Below, piece after piece: positions 7,110 through 15,181 of a DNA stretch of 24,239 nt (position 1 is its first letter; each line of letters begins with the position of its first letter). A model generated the notes under the pieces. It saw nothing but the letters and a program-made list of their open reading frames with translations, was not told where the DNA came from and ran no database searches. Origin of the DNA: Candidatus Latescibacterota bacterium (GTDB lineage: Bacteria; Latescibacterota; UBA2968; UBA8231); contig JAJDUT010000051.1 in NCBI GenBank assembly GCA_022826515.1, forward strand, positions 1-24,239. Reading direction: 5' to 3'. Both the position numbers and the translations under genes were made by a program.

Positions 7110-9368
7110 ATGAAATCAATTTCAGAAATGATTCACGAACTCACGACACTATATCATTATAGCATCGAATCTTTGGGAAGTGAACTCGGAGTTTCTACTT
7201 CTGCCATTAATCGATGGAAAAACAAAAAAAGCAAACCAAGGCCACTCATCGAAGGAGAACTTCGTAAAATTTATAAACGCAGCACTTCTTCAGCGCTGTT
7301 AGCACGAGAGCCAGATATTCAGTGGCCGCTTTTTAGACAGGAGATCGATATTCGTAAGGCGATGGATGCTACTCTGCGTGAGCTAAGAGAAATACTCCAC
7401 AGGAGGGGTAGGATGTCATCAAGAAATGAAGCGGTGGAGGAGTTATCCAAGCTCTTATTTGTTCATGTAATGGCTATTGGAAAAGGCAGTGGAGGAATAT
7501 CTCGAAAGAGTATAAGAGAGAATTTTCCTGGAATGAGTATAGCGAAGGCTTTAAAAACTTTCGTGAAGGAGAGTTACGAGGCGTATTTGCCTTTGTCGAT
7601 TGGACACGAGTTGCAGGAAACCGATTATGAATTAAAAATTAAAGAGAGTGAAGAAGACTTGATTCTTGAGATAATTCAATGTTTTGAAACTCTTGCTTCT
7701 GAATCTGAGTCATTCGACATCAGTGGAATCAAAGGCGTTGATTTTCTGAACGATGTATTTGGCCGTTTTTTATCAGATTCTTTTGTAGATGAAAAGCAAC
7801 TTGGGCAATATCTGACGCCTACAGAGGTTGTGAGTTTTATGGTTAAACTTGCAATTCAAGAAATGTCCGAAAATGAATTGAGGATCTTGACCCATCCTGA
7901 ACAATGCCGAGAATTTGGATTTATTCTCGACCCATCATGTGGTGTTGGTTCTTTTTTAACAGAGATTTTGAGATTTCTTCACCATGAGGTCATCTCAAAA
8001 AATGACGAGCGAATGGCTCGACAATGGTTGTCCAATATGGTACACGATGTCTTGGTTGGCATTGATAAGAGTGAGCGCATGATTAAATTAGCATTGACAA
8101 ACATGGCTATGTTTACCCTTCCAGCAACTAGGCTTTTTCTCGCCAATGCGTTAGTCAGGTTTGGAGACGATGCTAAAAAACTGGCATTTTTAGAAGGACA
8201 AACAGGACTAATTCTAACCAATCCTCCCTTTGGAGCGGAATTTAAAGGGGATGATTTAGGTGGCTTCAAAATTGCCAACAAATGGTCAAATCATATACCG
8301 CACAAACTCGATTCAGAATTGCTTTTCGTCGAACGCTATTTAGACTGGTTAATTCCCGGTGGACAATTGTTGGCTATCGTACCCGATAGCATTTTAACAA
8401 ATAAAGGTTTATATGAAACGCTTAGAAAAAATATCGCTGATCAAGTAGAGATCAAAAGTGTGATTTCTTTGCCAAATGTCACCTTTGGAGCTGCGGGTAC
8501 AAATACAAAAACTTCTATTCTTCATTTTAGAAAACGGAGTAAAAAGAAATCAATTACAACACCGACCTTTTTTGCGATTTGTAAAAATATCGGTTATTCT
8601 GTCAGCACACGAGAATCTCAAAGAAAAAAAGTATTCAGTGGAGAAGGTGATCTTCCTCGAATTTTAGAGGAACGCACAAAACAAACTCAAAAAAATGGAT
8701 ACGGACGTTTTGTCAAAGTAGTAGAAAAAAAAGAACGGTGGGATGCAAATTACCATGCAACCTTGCCACCTGAAATTGAAGAGATAATCGTCAATCGTTC
8801 CAACTCCCATGTATTCCTCTCAGATGTATCTGAACTCTCAGCAGAACGAAGCGATCCAAGAAGATGGGGCGATGGTACTTTCTTATATATAGAAATATCC
8901 GATGTCAATACAGAAACTTGCAAAGCTACAGGCAAGCGATTAAAGTGTTCTGAAGCCCCAAGCAGAGCGAGAAAAATTGTACGCACTGGAGATATTCTAT
9001 TTTCTACGGTTAGACCTGAAAGGAGAACCGTTGCACGAGTCACAGAGGAACAAGAAGGAGCAATTTGCACGACGGGATTTGCAGTTCTTCGGCCAAAGGA
9101 CATAGATTCTCTGGTACTGGCGCAGATTCTAAGAACTGATTTCGTATGCCAACAAGTGCTGAGAAATAATATCGGTATTGCATATCCAGCTATCGATGAA
9201 TCTTGTTTGCTTGACATCCTTCTTCCCATTACGAAAAAGGATCTAAAAAATCTTGCAACACAAGCACAAATTATCATCCAGGCTGAATCAGAACTGGATG
9301 CACTTCGCACAGAATTTCAGGACAAAATCCAGAGACGAATTGCTATGTGGAAAGAAAAAATCGCTTAA
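7110..9368 (+). CDS. HTH - N6-adenine DNA methyltransferase - HsdS-like specificity fusion protein
   Basis: The ATG at 7110 is preferred over a TTG at 7095, because GAAGGG lies seven bases before it; this gives 752 residues. Residues 5-56 form an XRE-like helix-turn-helix (LGSELGVSTSAINRWKNKKS). Residues 210-475 are a gamma-class N6-adenine methyltransferase: GQYLTPTEVV (232-241), AdoMet motif I DPSCGVG (274-280) and catalytic NPPF (371-374). Residues 568-740 resemble one HsdS target-recognition half, including GDILFSTVRP (627-636) and a C-terminal helix. It probably methylates adenine in its own recognition site to protect host DNA. Type IIG enzymes carry a nuclease at the N-terminus; here an HTH replaces it and a nuclease candidate lies alongside. 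No HsdR helicase is visible. AT-rich, likely acquired. Confidence 0.85.
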   Translation: MKSISEMIHELTTLYHYSIESLGSELGVSTSAINRWKNKKSKPRPLIEGELRKIYKRSTSSALLAREPDIQWPLFRQEIDIRKAMDATLRELREILHRRGRMSSRNEAVEELSKLLFVHVMAIGKGSGGISRKSIRENFPGMSIAKALKTFVKESYEAYLPLSIGHELQETDYELKIKESEEDLILEIIQCFETLASESESFDISGIKGVDFLNDVFGRFLSDSFVDEKQLGQYLTPTEVVSFMVKLAIQEMSENELRILTHPEQCREFGFILDPSCGVGSFLTEILRFLHHEVISKNDERMARQWLSNMVHDVLVGIDKSERMIKLALTNMAMFTLPATRLFLANALVRFGDDAKKLAFLEGQTGLILTNPPFGAEFKGDDLGGFKIANKWSNHIPHKLDSELLFVERYLDWLIPGGQLLAIVPDSILTNKGLYETLRKNIADQVEIKSVISLPNVTFGAAGTNTKTSILHFRKRSKKKSITTPTFFAICKNIGYSVSTRESQRKKVFSGEGDLPRILEERTKQTQKNGYGRFVKVVEKKERWDANYHATLPPEIEEIIVNRSNSHVFLSDVSELSAERSDPRRWGDGTFLYIEISDVNTETCKATGKRLKCSEAPSRARKIVRTGDILFSTVRPERRTVARVTEEQEGAICTTGFAVLRPKDIDSLVLAQILRTDFVCQQVLRNNIGIAYPAIDESCLLDILLPITKKDLKNLATQAQIIIQAESELDALRTEFQDKIQRRIAMWKEKIA

Positions 9369-10237
9369 TCCAAATGCCATACTTCGTCAATCGTGCCAAA
9401 CCAAGCACCATTGCCAATCTTGCATGGTGGATTCTGATGCACATGTTCAGGATGTCTAGACGCCGGTGGCAATCCATAAGGTTTTTCAGAGTTCGATACA
9501 GATCTCGCAAAAGCAAAATCTTTTATATTACCTGTTCTTAAAAATAAACTTACTGCAAATATATCCTGAGTAGCGTATTTACAACTGCTCGTAGAGTAAT
9601 CTTTTCCCTTACTGTGAATGAGACGAGCGAAATCTGTATTTGTCCCCCATAGAGATTTCACTTCCACTTTTTTTATTATACCATGTCGTTCAAATTCGAA
9701 ATCATAGTTATAGTATTGTCCTAGATGTTTTGCCATGTCCTCTGGCATACGACGCACATTATATCCACTGGCGACAGCGATGCATGACAAAGAATACTCT
9801 ACCAATCCACTCAAGACTTTAGGTGCTGCACCATATTGGTCTATTTCCAAATAGTCGTTGATGGTTAATATTTCAAGTGATTCGACTAGTTTTCCTTTCG
9901 GTCCTCCTGTATAAATTTCACCCTCAGCAATTTCTCCATTATTTTTGATCTCAAGTATCCGTCCTTTGGCAATCTCTCGCCAAGCATCACCTCTGAGGTG
10001 TCCTTCCGGAATGAATTTGCCCGTTCGGCCTATTTGCATTAATTCCTTCCAAGCATCCTGTATTTTTACTGTGAAAGTCGCCCGGTAATGGGATTGTCCT
10101 AGTAACTTAACAATACTTTTATCTAAAGAATGGATAGGGATGAGGATTGGGCAAAGAACTTTCTCCAAACCTTCTAAATCTACGCCACCATAGCGAGATG
10201 CGATTTTTTTAAAGAGATTTCTATAATTTTTGTTCAC
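9365..10237 (-). CDS. Candidate PD-(D/E)XK restriction endonuclease of the RM island
   Basis: This 290-residue protein starts at a GTG at 10237 after GGAG. It has no family I can name. Residues 177-194 (NYDFEFERHGIIKKVEVK) fit a PD-(D/E)XK nuclease core: an acidic residue at Asp179, a strand, then Glu192-Val-Lys194. Residues 50-112 look like a possible DNA-recognition domain. Position is the main argument: it converges on the methyltransferase with interlocked stops in TTAA at 9365-9368, the usual layout of an R gene beside its M gene, and shares the AT-rich composition. It would cleave the site the methyltransferase protects. Nuclease identity is inferred; an accessory subunit is possible. 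Confidence 0.6.
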   Translation of the reverse strand: MNKNYRNLFKKIASRYGGVDLEGLEKVLCPILIPIHSLDKSIVKLLGQSHYRATFTVKIQDAWKELMQIGRTGKFIPEGHLRGDAWREIAKGRILEIKNNGEIAEGEIYTGGPKGKLVESLEILTINDYLEIDQYGAAPKVLSGLVEYSLSCIAVASGYNVRRMPEDMAKHLGQYYNYDFEFERHGIIKKVEVKSLWGTNTDFARLIHSKGKDYSTSSCKYATQDIFAVSLFLRTGNIKDFAFARSVSNSEKPYGLPPASRHPEHVHQNPPCKIGNGAWFGTIDEVWHLD

Positions 10238-10320
10238 GACAAATCTCCGTTCTCAATCCAACGATCCGATGCTTTACCCCGATTGACCAATTTTCCATCT
10301 TTTAATACTGAGTCAAAGGA
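10234..10320 (-). pseudogene. 3' remnant of a gene fused upstream of the endonuclease
   Basis: A minus-strand frame reads TDESFDSVLKDGKLVNRGKA and then SDRWIENGDLS before a TGA at 10236-10234. That TGA overlaps the GTG start of the endonuclease in a GTGA, the layout of translationally coupled genes. Upstream the frame passes the stop of the next gene (10325-10327) and closes with no ATG. The AT-rich composition ends at the same place. It looks like the last 30 or so codons of an island gene whose front was lost at the island edge. Which gene it was cannot be told from so little. Confidence 0.4.
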
Positions 10321-10324
10321 TTCG

Positions 10325-12241
10325 TCAGTAAACGAGGGACAATAGAGCCTGCCGGGTGTCTTCCGTCTTGTCGGACTCCACGCGCAAGCGTACTAAGTAG
10401 AGGCCCGGCGGCAACAACGCACCGTCCCCGTCGCGCCCGTCCCAGGCGACCGAAAAACGACCGCTCGCCGCCTGTTCCTGCCATATCACGCCCAATGAGC
10501 GACCCGACAGATCAAAAATCTCCACCTGTACTGGCACCGCGCCCACTAGGTTGAGCAAATCGTAGTCGATCCTCGCCGCGTCGTTGACGCCGTCGCCATT
10601 GGGGCTGAACACCGGCGGGTCGAGGGTCAACGAGCCGATCGCGCGTTCGCCGAAACGCACCAGCTCCACACTCAGCTTATTGCTGTCTGCCAATTCGTCG
10701 GCATCGCCCGCCGCGATGCTCTGCGGCACTTCCAACGGCTGCTGGCTATCGAAGAGCCGCCCCGAAAACACCGTGCCGAACTTGAACACCTCGGTTTGGA
10801 AATCCACTTCGATCAGCTCTGTGGTGAGTTGGATGTCGATGCGCGGGATCTGCACGACAAAGCCGGCCTCGCCCATTTCTACCACCGCAAAATCTACGGG
10901 GACCCCCGAGATACGCACTTGGTCGACGCTCTTCGCCTTAGTCGGCGTATCGATGCCGATGCTGTCAAAACCCAAATCCTCGGAGTCTATGGTTGGACGC
11001 AGTTTGTAGGTGAAGGACGTCACCTGCCCCGGCGGCACGGAGACCGGGACGATCTCGGCCAGGGCGCGGCTGGCCACCGGCGGGATCGACACGGCAAATT
11101 GGACGTAGTCTAGCTGGCTACCGGCTGTCTGGGTAGAGGTGAAGTCGGTGCGCAGTTGCACATAGCGCCGGGTACCATCGCCGAGCATCGCGCCGGTTCC
11201 AGCACCAAAGTCGTAGGGCGCGCTCCAGAAGACCCAGTTTTCGGTGTCGTGGGTGATGCCGTCTTGTTCGCCGCGCTGTAGCTTGTTGTAGGAGGCTAGG
11301 TTGAGCGGTGTGCCTTTGCTGTCGAAGCGGGTGCGTTCGCTGCCGCGGAAGGTAGTGCGCCAGTAGGTGTTGGGATCGTCGTCAACGCCGCTGCGCATGA
11401 CTAGGTCAACCTGGGCCCCCGCGTCGATATGGCCGCTCCAGCTTAGCTGGCCCAGACTGGCGGGGCCGCCCAGATCGATCACGTTGGAGACGTAACTGGT
11501 GAAGGGGACATAGCCGTTGCCATAGATCTCGAGCTCGGCGATTTCCCAGACGCCGCGCGTGTTCTCATAGGCCTCGAAGAGCAGGCGGCGCACGGGTACG
11601 GCGGGCAATTCGACATCGACGATGGCTTCGGTATTTTCTGTTCTTTGGTAGGCAATGTCGAAATCGGAAAAGCCGTCCCCGCGCCGCACGGGCAGTTCCC
11701 GCGTGCCGTCTTTGAGCGGATCACCATCGTTTATGCCAATTCTAAAACGCTGCATAAAGCGATCGGTGTGGTGTTTCGAACGCGGAAAAAAGCGGATGCG
11801 TTCAAGCCACAAAGGAGCGCCGAAATCGAAAATTGTGAACTTGATGGGCGGTCCGTGCACGGCGAAACGGCCATCGCCTAGATAGAAGGTCTCGGGATCC
11901 CCGTCGAACATGAGAAAATTTTCCTGCTGGGGCGCGACCCAACCATGCCATGTCAGGTTGAAGATCTGCCTACTCTGATCCTCGATGAGTGGGATGAGAT
12001 TGACCTTGGGGTCCAATTGCTGCGGACGGATGAAATCGGGGTCAAAGTCCAGCCGTTCGGCGCTGCCGTGGCGCCGCGCCTCGATTTCGTTCCAACTGAG
12101 TTGGACGAATTCATAGGGGCCGTCCAATTCGGGAGGGGGCAGGTTCTCGCCGCCGAGGCGAAAGATCGTCAGACTAGCACTAGGACGAGTAAAACCGAGT
12201 AAGAGAATCGCCAACGCACAATGAAAAAGCCGCAATCGCAT
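10325..12241 (-). CDS. Exported discoidin-like / FlgD-Ig C-terminal protein, second gene of pair
   Basis: The ATG at 12241 is chosen over a TTG at 12256, because AGGA sits six bases before it and it opens a clean signal peptide (MRLRLFHCALAILLLGFTRP, then SAS). That gives 638 residues. The middle holds jelly-roll-type regions with WEIAELEIYGNGY and a YWRTTFRG repeat unit. The last 90 residues form a FlgD/CHU_C-type Ig domain: PVFSPNGDGVNDAARIDYDL, then VEIFDLSGR, FSVAWDGRDGDG and PPGLYLVRL. Such domains close many large exported proteins of FCB bacteria and may serve secretion or surface attachment. It follows its paralogue with the stop just 12 bases before its start, so the two form an operon. 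Binding target unknown. Confidence 0.72.
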   Translation of the reverse strand: MRLRLFHCALAILLLGFTRPSASLTIFRLGGENLPPPELDGPYEFVQLSWNEIEARRHGSAERLDFDPDFIRPQQLDPKVNLIPLIEDQSRQIFNLTWHGWVAPQQENFLMFDGDPETFYLGDGRFAVHGPPIKFTIFDFGAPLWLERIRFFPRSKHHTDRFMQRFRIGINDGDPLKDGTRELPVRRGDGFSDFDIAYQRTENTEAIVDVELPAVPVRRLLFEAYENTRGVWEIAELEIYGNGYVPFTSYVSNVIDLGGPASLGQLSWSGHIDAGAQVDLVMRSGVDDDPNTYWRTTFRGSERTRFDSKGTPLNLASYNKLQRGEQDGITHDTENWVFWSAPYDFGAGTGAMLGDGTRRYVQLRTDFTSTQTAGSQLDYVQFAVSIPPVASRALAEIVPVSVPPGQVTSFTYKLRPTIDSEDLGFDSIGIDTPTKAKSVDQVRISGVPVDFAVVEMGEAGFVVQIPRIDIQLTTELIEVDFQTEVFKFGTVFSGRLFDSQQPLEVPQSIAAGDADELADSNKLSVELVRFGERAIGSLTLDPPVFSPNGDGVNDAARIDYDLLNLVGAVPVQVEIFDLSGRSLGVIWQEQAASGRFSVAWDGRDGDGALLPPGLYLVRLRVESDKTEDTRQALLSLVY

Positions 12242-12252
12242 GAGATATCCTA

Positions 12253-14856
12253 TCAATAAGCGACGGCTACGGCGCGCAGCACATTGCCACGCGCGATACC
12301 AGTCTGTTCTGTTTCAGCGGCGACGTCGATCTCGACCACGTAGAGGCCGGGGGGCACTAAATTCCCCGCTTGGTCTCTGCCATCCCAATGCACAGTGTAA
12401 TGTCCCCTAGCCACTGCTTTGTGCTCGACGGCGTGCCACACCCGCCGGCCGCGCAAATCGCGAATCTGCACCCGGACGGGACTGTTGTCGCCGACTAGGA
12501 CGACCGAAAAGGCGATCTCGAGCCGGTCGTTGATGTCGTCGCCATTGGGGGTCAATACGCTGGGGTGCAGCGACAGTTGGCCGATCAATTCTTTGCGTTT
12601 TACCGCTCCGACTAGGGTGGTCGTATTGCTCTTTACCTGATCGAGTGCATTACCTGGGCTGAGCCACTGCCAGGCTTGTTCGTCTGCGGCACTGTTGCTC
12701 AGCGCCGCGCGCAGAATCGTTCCGGCTGAAAATAGGGCCGTATCAAAGTCGAGACGCAAAACTTCGACACCCGTTGCGGGACTGATCGTGGGGAAGGCTA
12801 GGCGCAGGGTGTCCCCGGCCGTCGCCAGCACCTCGACTTGGTCCTGAACGAGCGCGGATAGATCGGCGGTAGGCTCGACAAAATCGGTGGCCTTCCCGGC
12901 GTACAACTCCTTAAATTCCAGATTCATATCGGCGGGAACGACCATTAGCAAGCGATCGAATCCAGGATCGGTGGCGGCGAACTGGGGCCGGATATAGAGG
13001 GAAAAGGGGCGCTCCACACCCAGCGAATCCACCTCGACGGGCGCGACCTCGCCGACCAGCTCCTGGGCTACCGGGTCGGCAAAGTGGAGGCGAATGGACC
13101 GGAGTGCGCCGCTGATTTGCGGGTCATTCGAAGTCAACGTCGCGCGAATCGTTAAAAACTCGCGTGGCGACGGCGAGGTGATTGGACTGCCGGCGCTATG
13201 CTCGTAGGGATGACTCCAGTCGCTCCAGTCGCTGCCGGGCATCGGCTCAGCGACGATATCCCCCCTGAAGAGCGAGAGCAACTTGTTGTACGCGGCTTCG
13301 GTCACCTCGGTGCCGTCCTTTTTGAAATAGCGCAGGTGTTCACCCAGTTGGTTGCCGGTGCGGGTCTGAACTTGGACTTGGGTGCCGACGGGGGTATCGG
13401 CGTCCCACTCGACCGAGATCAGATTGCGAGTTCCACCCAACTGGATCAGGTCTGATTCGAGGCTCACCTCTGGTTGGAAACCCTCCCCATAGAGCTGGAC
13501 TTCCGCCAGCGTGGCGACAATCAGACCGCGCACCTGCATCGACCAGTGGATGCGGAAGAAGCGGGCTCTGACTGGATCGAAGCGGTTGCCTTCATAGGGA
13601 CGTCCCGCCACCCGTGGCTGGTCTCGATCTACGGCCCTAGTCCACCAGAGGCTGCCGTCGGGAGCCAGCGAGCCGTCTGAAAAATCGAGTCGGTAATTGG
13701 CGAAGCTGCCCCGGTACGAACCTCGGCCATAAGCCTGGCGGTGGGCATCGATCCAGTAGAAGCTGCCCAGATCGAAAAACAAAAATCGCTCGGGGTCTGA
13801 GACGGCCTGGGCTCCAGAGATAAGCACGCCCGAATTAGAGTCCACATTGCCATCGATAAAAGCGCCCAGATTAACCACTTCTTTGGCCGAGAGGGCCATT
13901 GAGCCGCCTCGTGCGATTATGCCGCTCATTATCTCATCCCCCTCGTGCCACACCTCCAACTCGGCCAAGCGGGGACGCTCGCGGCGAAAATAGCGCACGG
14001 CCCCTCGTCGCTCTTCAGCCAGTTGCTGGTGTACGGCCTCTGTCACCGCGGTCTCGCGACCGTCGGGCTGACGCTTGAAAAACCGGACGGCGCCTTGATT
14101 AGCCTCGTCCAGTTGCCCGTACTCTTCGAGAGAGACTTCTCGACCTTGAGTCGAATCGGTTCCGGTCACCACTACTTGGACGAAGCGCAAAGGCTCGCCT
14201 TGAACTTCGTGGTTGGCGTTCCGCAGATCGATTTCGAAAACGCGTTGGCTCTTATTGGGCTGCACCGTGCGCAGCACCGTCTTGAAGGACAGAGCGTCCC
14301 CGCCTTGCAGGCGACTCGGCTTTAAGCCTTCGGACACCAGCACGTCGAAGAGCAGAAAGGGATCCCCCAGCCCTTCCTCGGCAAAGCGCAAGACAATTTT
14401 ATGGGCGAAGACCAGGCGTCCCAAATCCAAGCCGAACCACCACTGGCCTCGTACATCCGCTGCGCCCTTCAGCACTTCCGGCTCCCAGTAGGTAGCAGGA
14501 TCGCCGTCGATCACATTAACTACATCGGCCAAGTTCGAGCCAGCCTCAATGGCATCGAGTAGGCTCAATTCCTCTGGTTCTTTTTTAGCCAGATCATCCG
14601 GGGGGTGGAAGCGGAGGAATTTTACGATTTGGGTCGTCGCATTGGTGTTTTTGCGCAACTCATTGGGCCGCACCTCGCCGGTCGGGGAAATATCTATCGT
14701 GCCCGGAGCGAATGTCCAGTTTTTCCAATGACGCGCGTTGTTGACTATGATTTGGGAATCGGCGATGCGGTGCCCGGCTTGCTGCGCCTCGGTCCCCGCG
14801 AACCAGCTTAGCAGCGCAACTAGGGTAATCCACTGAATTTTGTATGGTTTAGGCAT
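12253..14856 (-). CDS. Exported discoidin-like / FlgD-Ig C-terminal protein, first gene of pair
   Basis: This 867-residue protein has a signal peptide (MPKPYKIQWITLVALLSWFA, then GTEAQ). Two regions resemble F5/8 type C (discoidin) sugar-binding folds: about 100-235 (NVIDGDPATYWEP; QWWFGLDLGR) and about 325-460 (FIDGNVDSNSG; LFFDLGSFYWID; LAEVQLYGEGF). Residues 490-595 hold a repeat unit shared with the downstream protein (TRTGNQ; YFKKDGTEVTEAAYNKL). A FlgD-type Ig domain ends the protein at 765-848 (LTPNGDDINDRLE; HWDGRDQAGNLVPPGLYVVE). It is probably secreted or surface-attached and carbohydrate-binding. The -10-like TATACT and palindromes at 14885-14905 precede it; no strong ribosome-binding site is seen. 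Domain calls are by pattern; function is open. Confidence 0.72.
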   Translation of the reverse strand: MPKPYKIQWITLVALLSWFAGTEAQQAGHRIADSQIIVNNARHWKNWTFAPGTIDISPTGEVRPNELRKNTNATTQIVKFLRFHPPDDLAKKEPEELSLLDAIEAGSNLADVVNVIDGDPATYWEPEVLKGAADVRGQWWFGLDLGRLVFAHKIVLRFAEEGLGDPFLLFDVLVSEGLKPSRLQGGDALSFKTVLRTVQPNKSQRVFEIDLRNANHEVQGEPLRFVQVVVTGTDSTQGREVSLEEYGQLDEANQGAVRFFKRQPDGRETAVTEAVHQQLAEERRGAVRYFRRERPRLAELEVWHEGDEIMSGIIARGGSMALSAKEVVNLGAFIDGNVDSNSGVLISGAQAVSDPERFLFFDLGSFYWIDAHRQAYGRGSYRGSFANYRLDFSDGSLAPDGSLWWTRAVDRDQPRVAGRPYEGNRFDPVRARFFRIHWSMQVRGLIVATLAEVQLYGEGFQPEVSLESDLIQLGGTRNLISVEWDADTPVGTQVQVQTRTGNQLGEHLRYFKKDGTEVTEAAYNKLLSLFRGDIVAEPMPGSDWSDWSHPYEHSAGSPITSPSPREFLTIRATLTSNDPQISGALRSIRLHFADPVAQELVGEVAPVEVDSLGVERPFSLYIRPQFAATDPGFDRLLMVVPADMNLEFKELYAGKATDFVEPTADLSALVQDQVEVLATAGDTLRLAFPTISPATGVEVLRLDFDTALFSAGTILRAALSNSAADEQAWQWLSPGNALDQVKSNTTTLVGAVKRKELIGQLSLHPSVLTPNGDDINDRLEIAFSVVLVGDNSPVRVQIRDLRGRRVWHAVEHKAVARGHYTVHWDGRDQAGNLVPPGLYVVEIDVAAETEQTGIARGNVLRAVAVAY

Positions 14857-14884
14857 GACATCAGCAGACTAGAGAGCACGCGTT

Positions 14885-14905
14885 GGAGTATACTCCTCAC
14901 AGGAG
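14885..14905. promoter_or_regulatory. Overlapping palindromes over the promoter of the exported-protein operon
   Basis: GGAGTATACTCC (14885-14896) is a perfect 12-base palindrome. It shares bases with a second inverted repeat, CTCCT-CAC-AGGAG (14893-14905), so three GGAG half-sites alternate in orientation. On the minus strand the first palindrome contains TATACT, a good -10 box, placed about 30 bases before the start at 14856. No good -35 is seen. A repressor or activator binding site is plausible. Confidence 0.45.
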
Positions 14906-14947
14906 GCTGACATGTCTTAGGAATACGAAAAGTCGCCGCACCAAGCA

Positions 14948-15045
14948 ACCGTTTTTGTGGTAGTGGTACATTTTGAAATTTTCAGCTCTCTAATGAAGAG
15001 AGAAAATCATCCAGATTTTTCAAAATAGCCCACTACCGTTTTTGT
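14948..15045. repeat. Imperfect long inverted repeat flanked by direct repeats
   Basis: GGTAGTGG (14959-14966) pairs with CCACTACC (15030-15037), ATTTTGAAA (14970-14978) with TTTCAAAAT (15018-15026), and CTCTCT (14986-14991) with AGAGAG (14997-15002) around a five-base loop. The direct repeat ACCGTTTTTGT stands at 14948-14958 and 15035-15045. The layout is that of a small cruciform or MITE-like insertion with a target duplication, or of a folded regulatory leader. No other copy is visible in the window. Confidence 0.6.
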
Positions 15046-15098
15046 CGGGATTGACGTGCATAATCGGCAGCCAACAGGTCGATAGGACGACCGCACCG

Positions 15099-15127
15099 TT
15101 GGATACACATCTGAAAGATTTTATAAT
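15099..15127 (+). promoter_or_regulatory. Sigma-70-type promoter of the propeller-like gene (TTGGAT-N17-TATAAT)
   Basis: TTGGAT (15099-15104) and a perfect TATAAT (15122-15127) are 17 bases apart. The leader would be about 48 bases, ending in a GAGG at 15172-15175, six bases before the ATG at 15182. Confidence 0.65.
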
Positions 15128-15181
15128 CCCTGTGCATCTATATCTTAGCAATCCGCAAGCTAGACCAAGACGAGGACAGGC

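Larger units (their letters stand above)
14857..15181. other. Divergent intergenic region with operator-like palindromes and a structured repeat
   Basis: This region separates the exported-protein operon (-) from the propeller-like gene (+). It holds overlapping palindromes (14885-14905), an imperfect long inverted repeat (14959-15037) flanked by direct repeats, and a strong promoter for the plus-strand gene (15099-15127). No gene is visible. Confidence 0.65.

Noticed and set aside
7110..9368. Calling this a complete type I restriction system
   Set aside because: No HsdR helicase-nuclease is present, and methyltransferase and specificity parts are in one chain.
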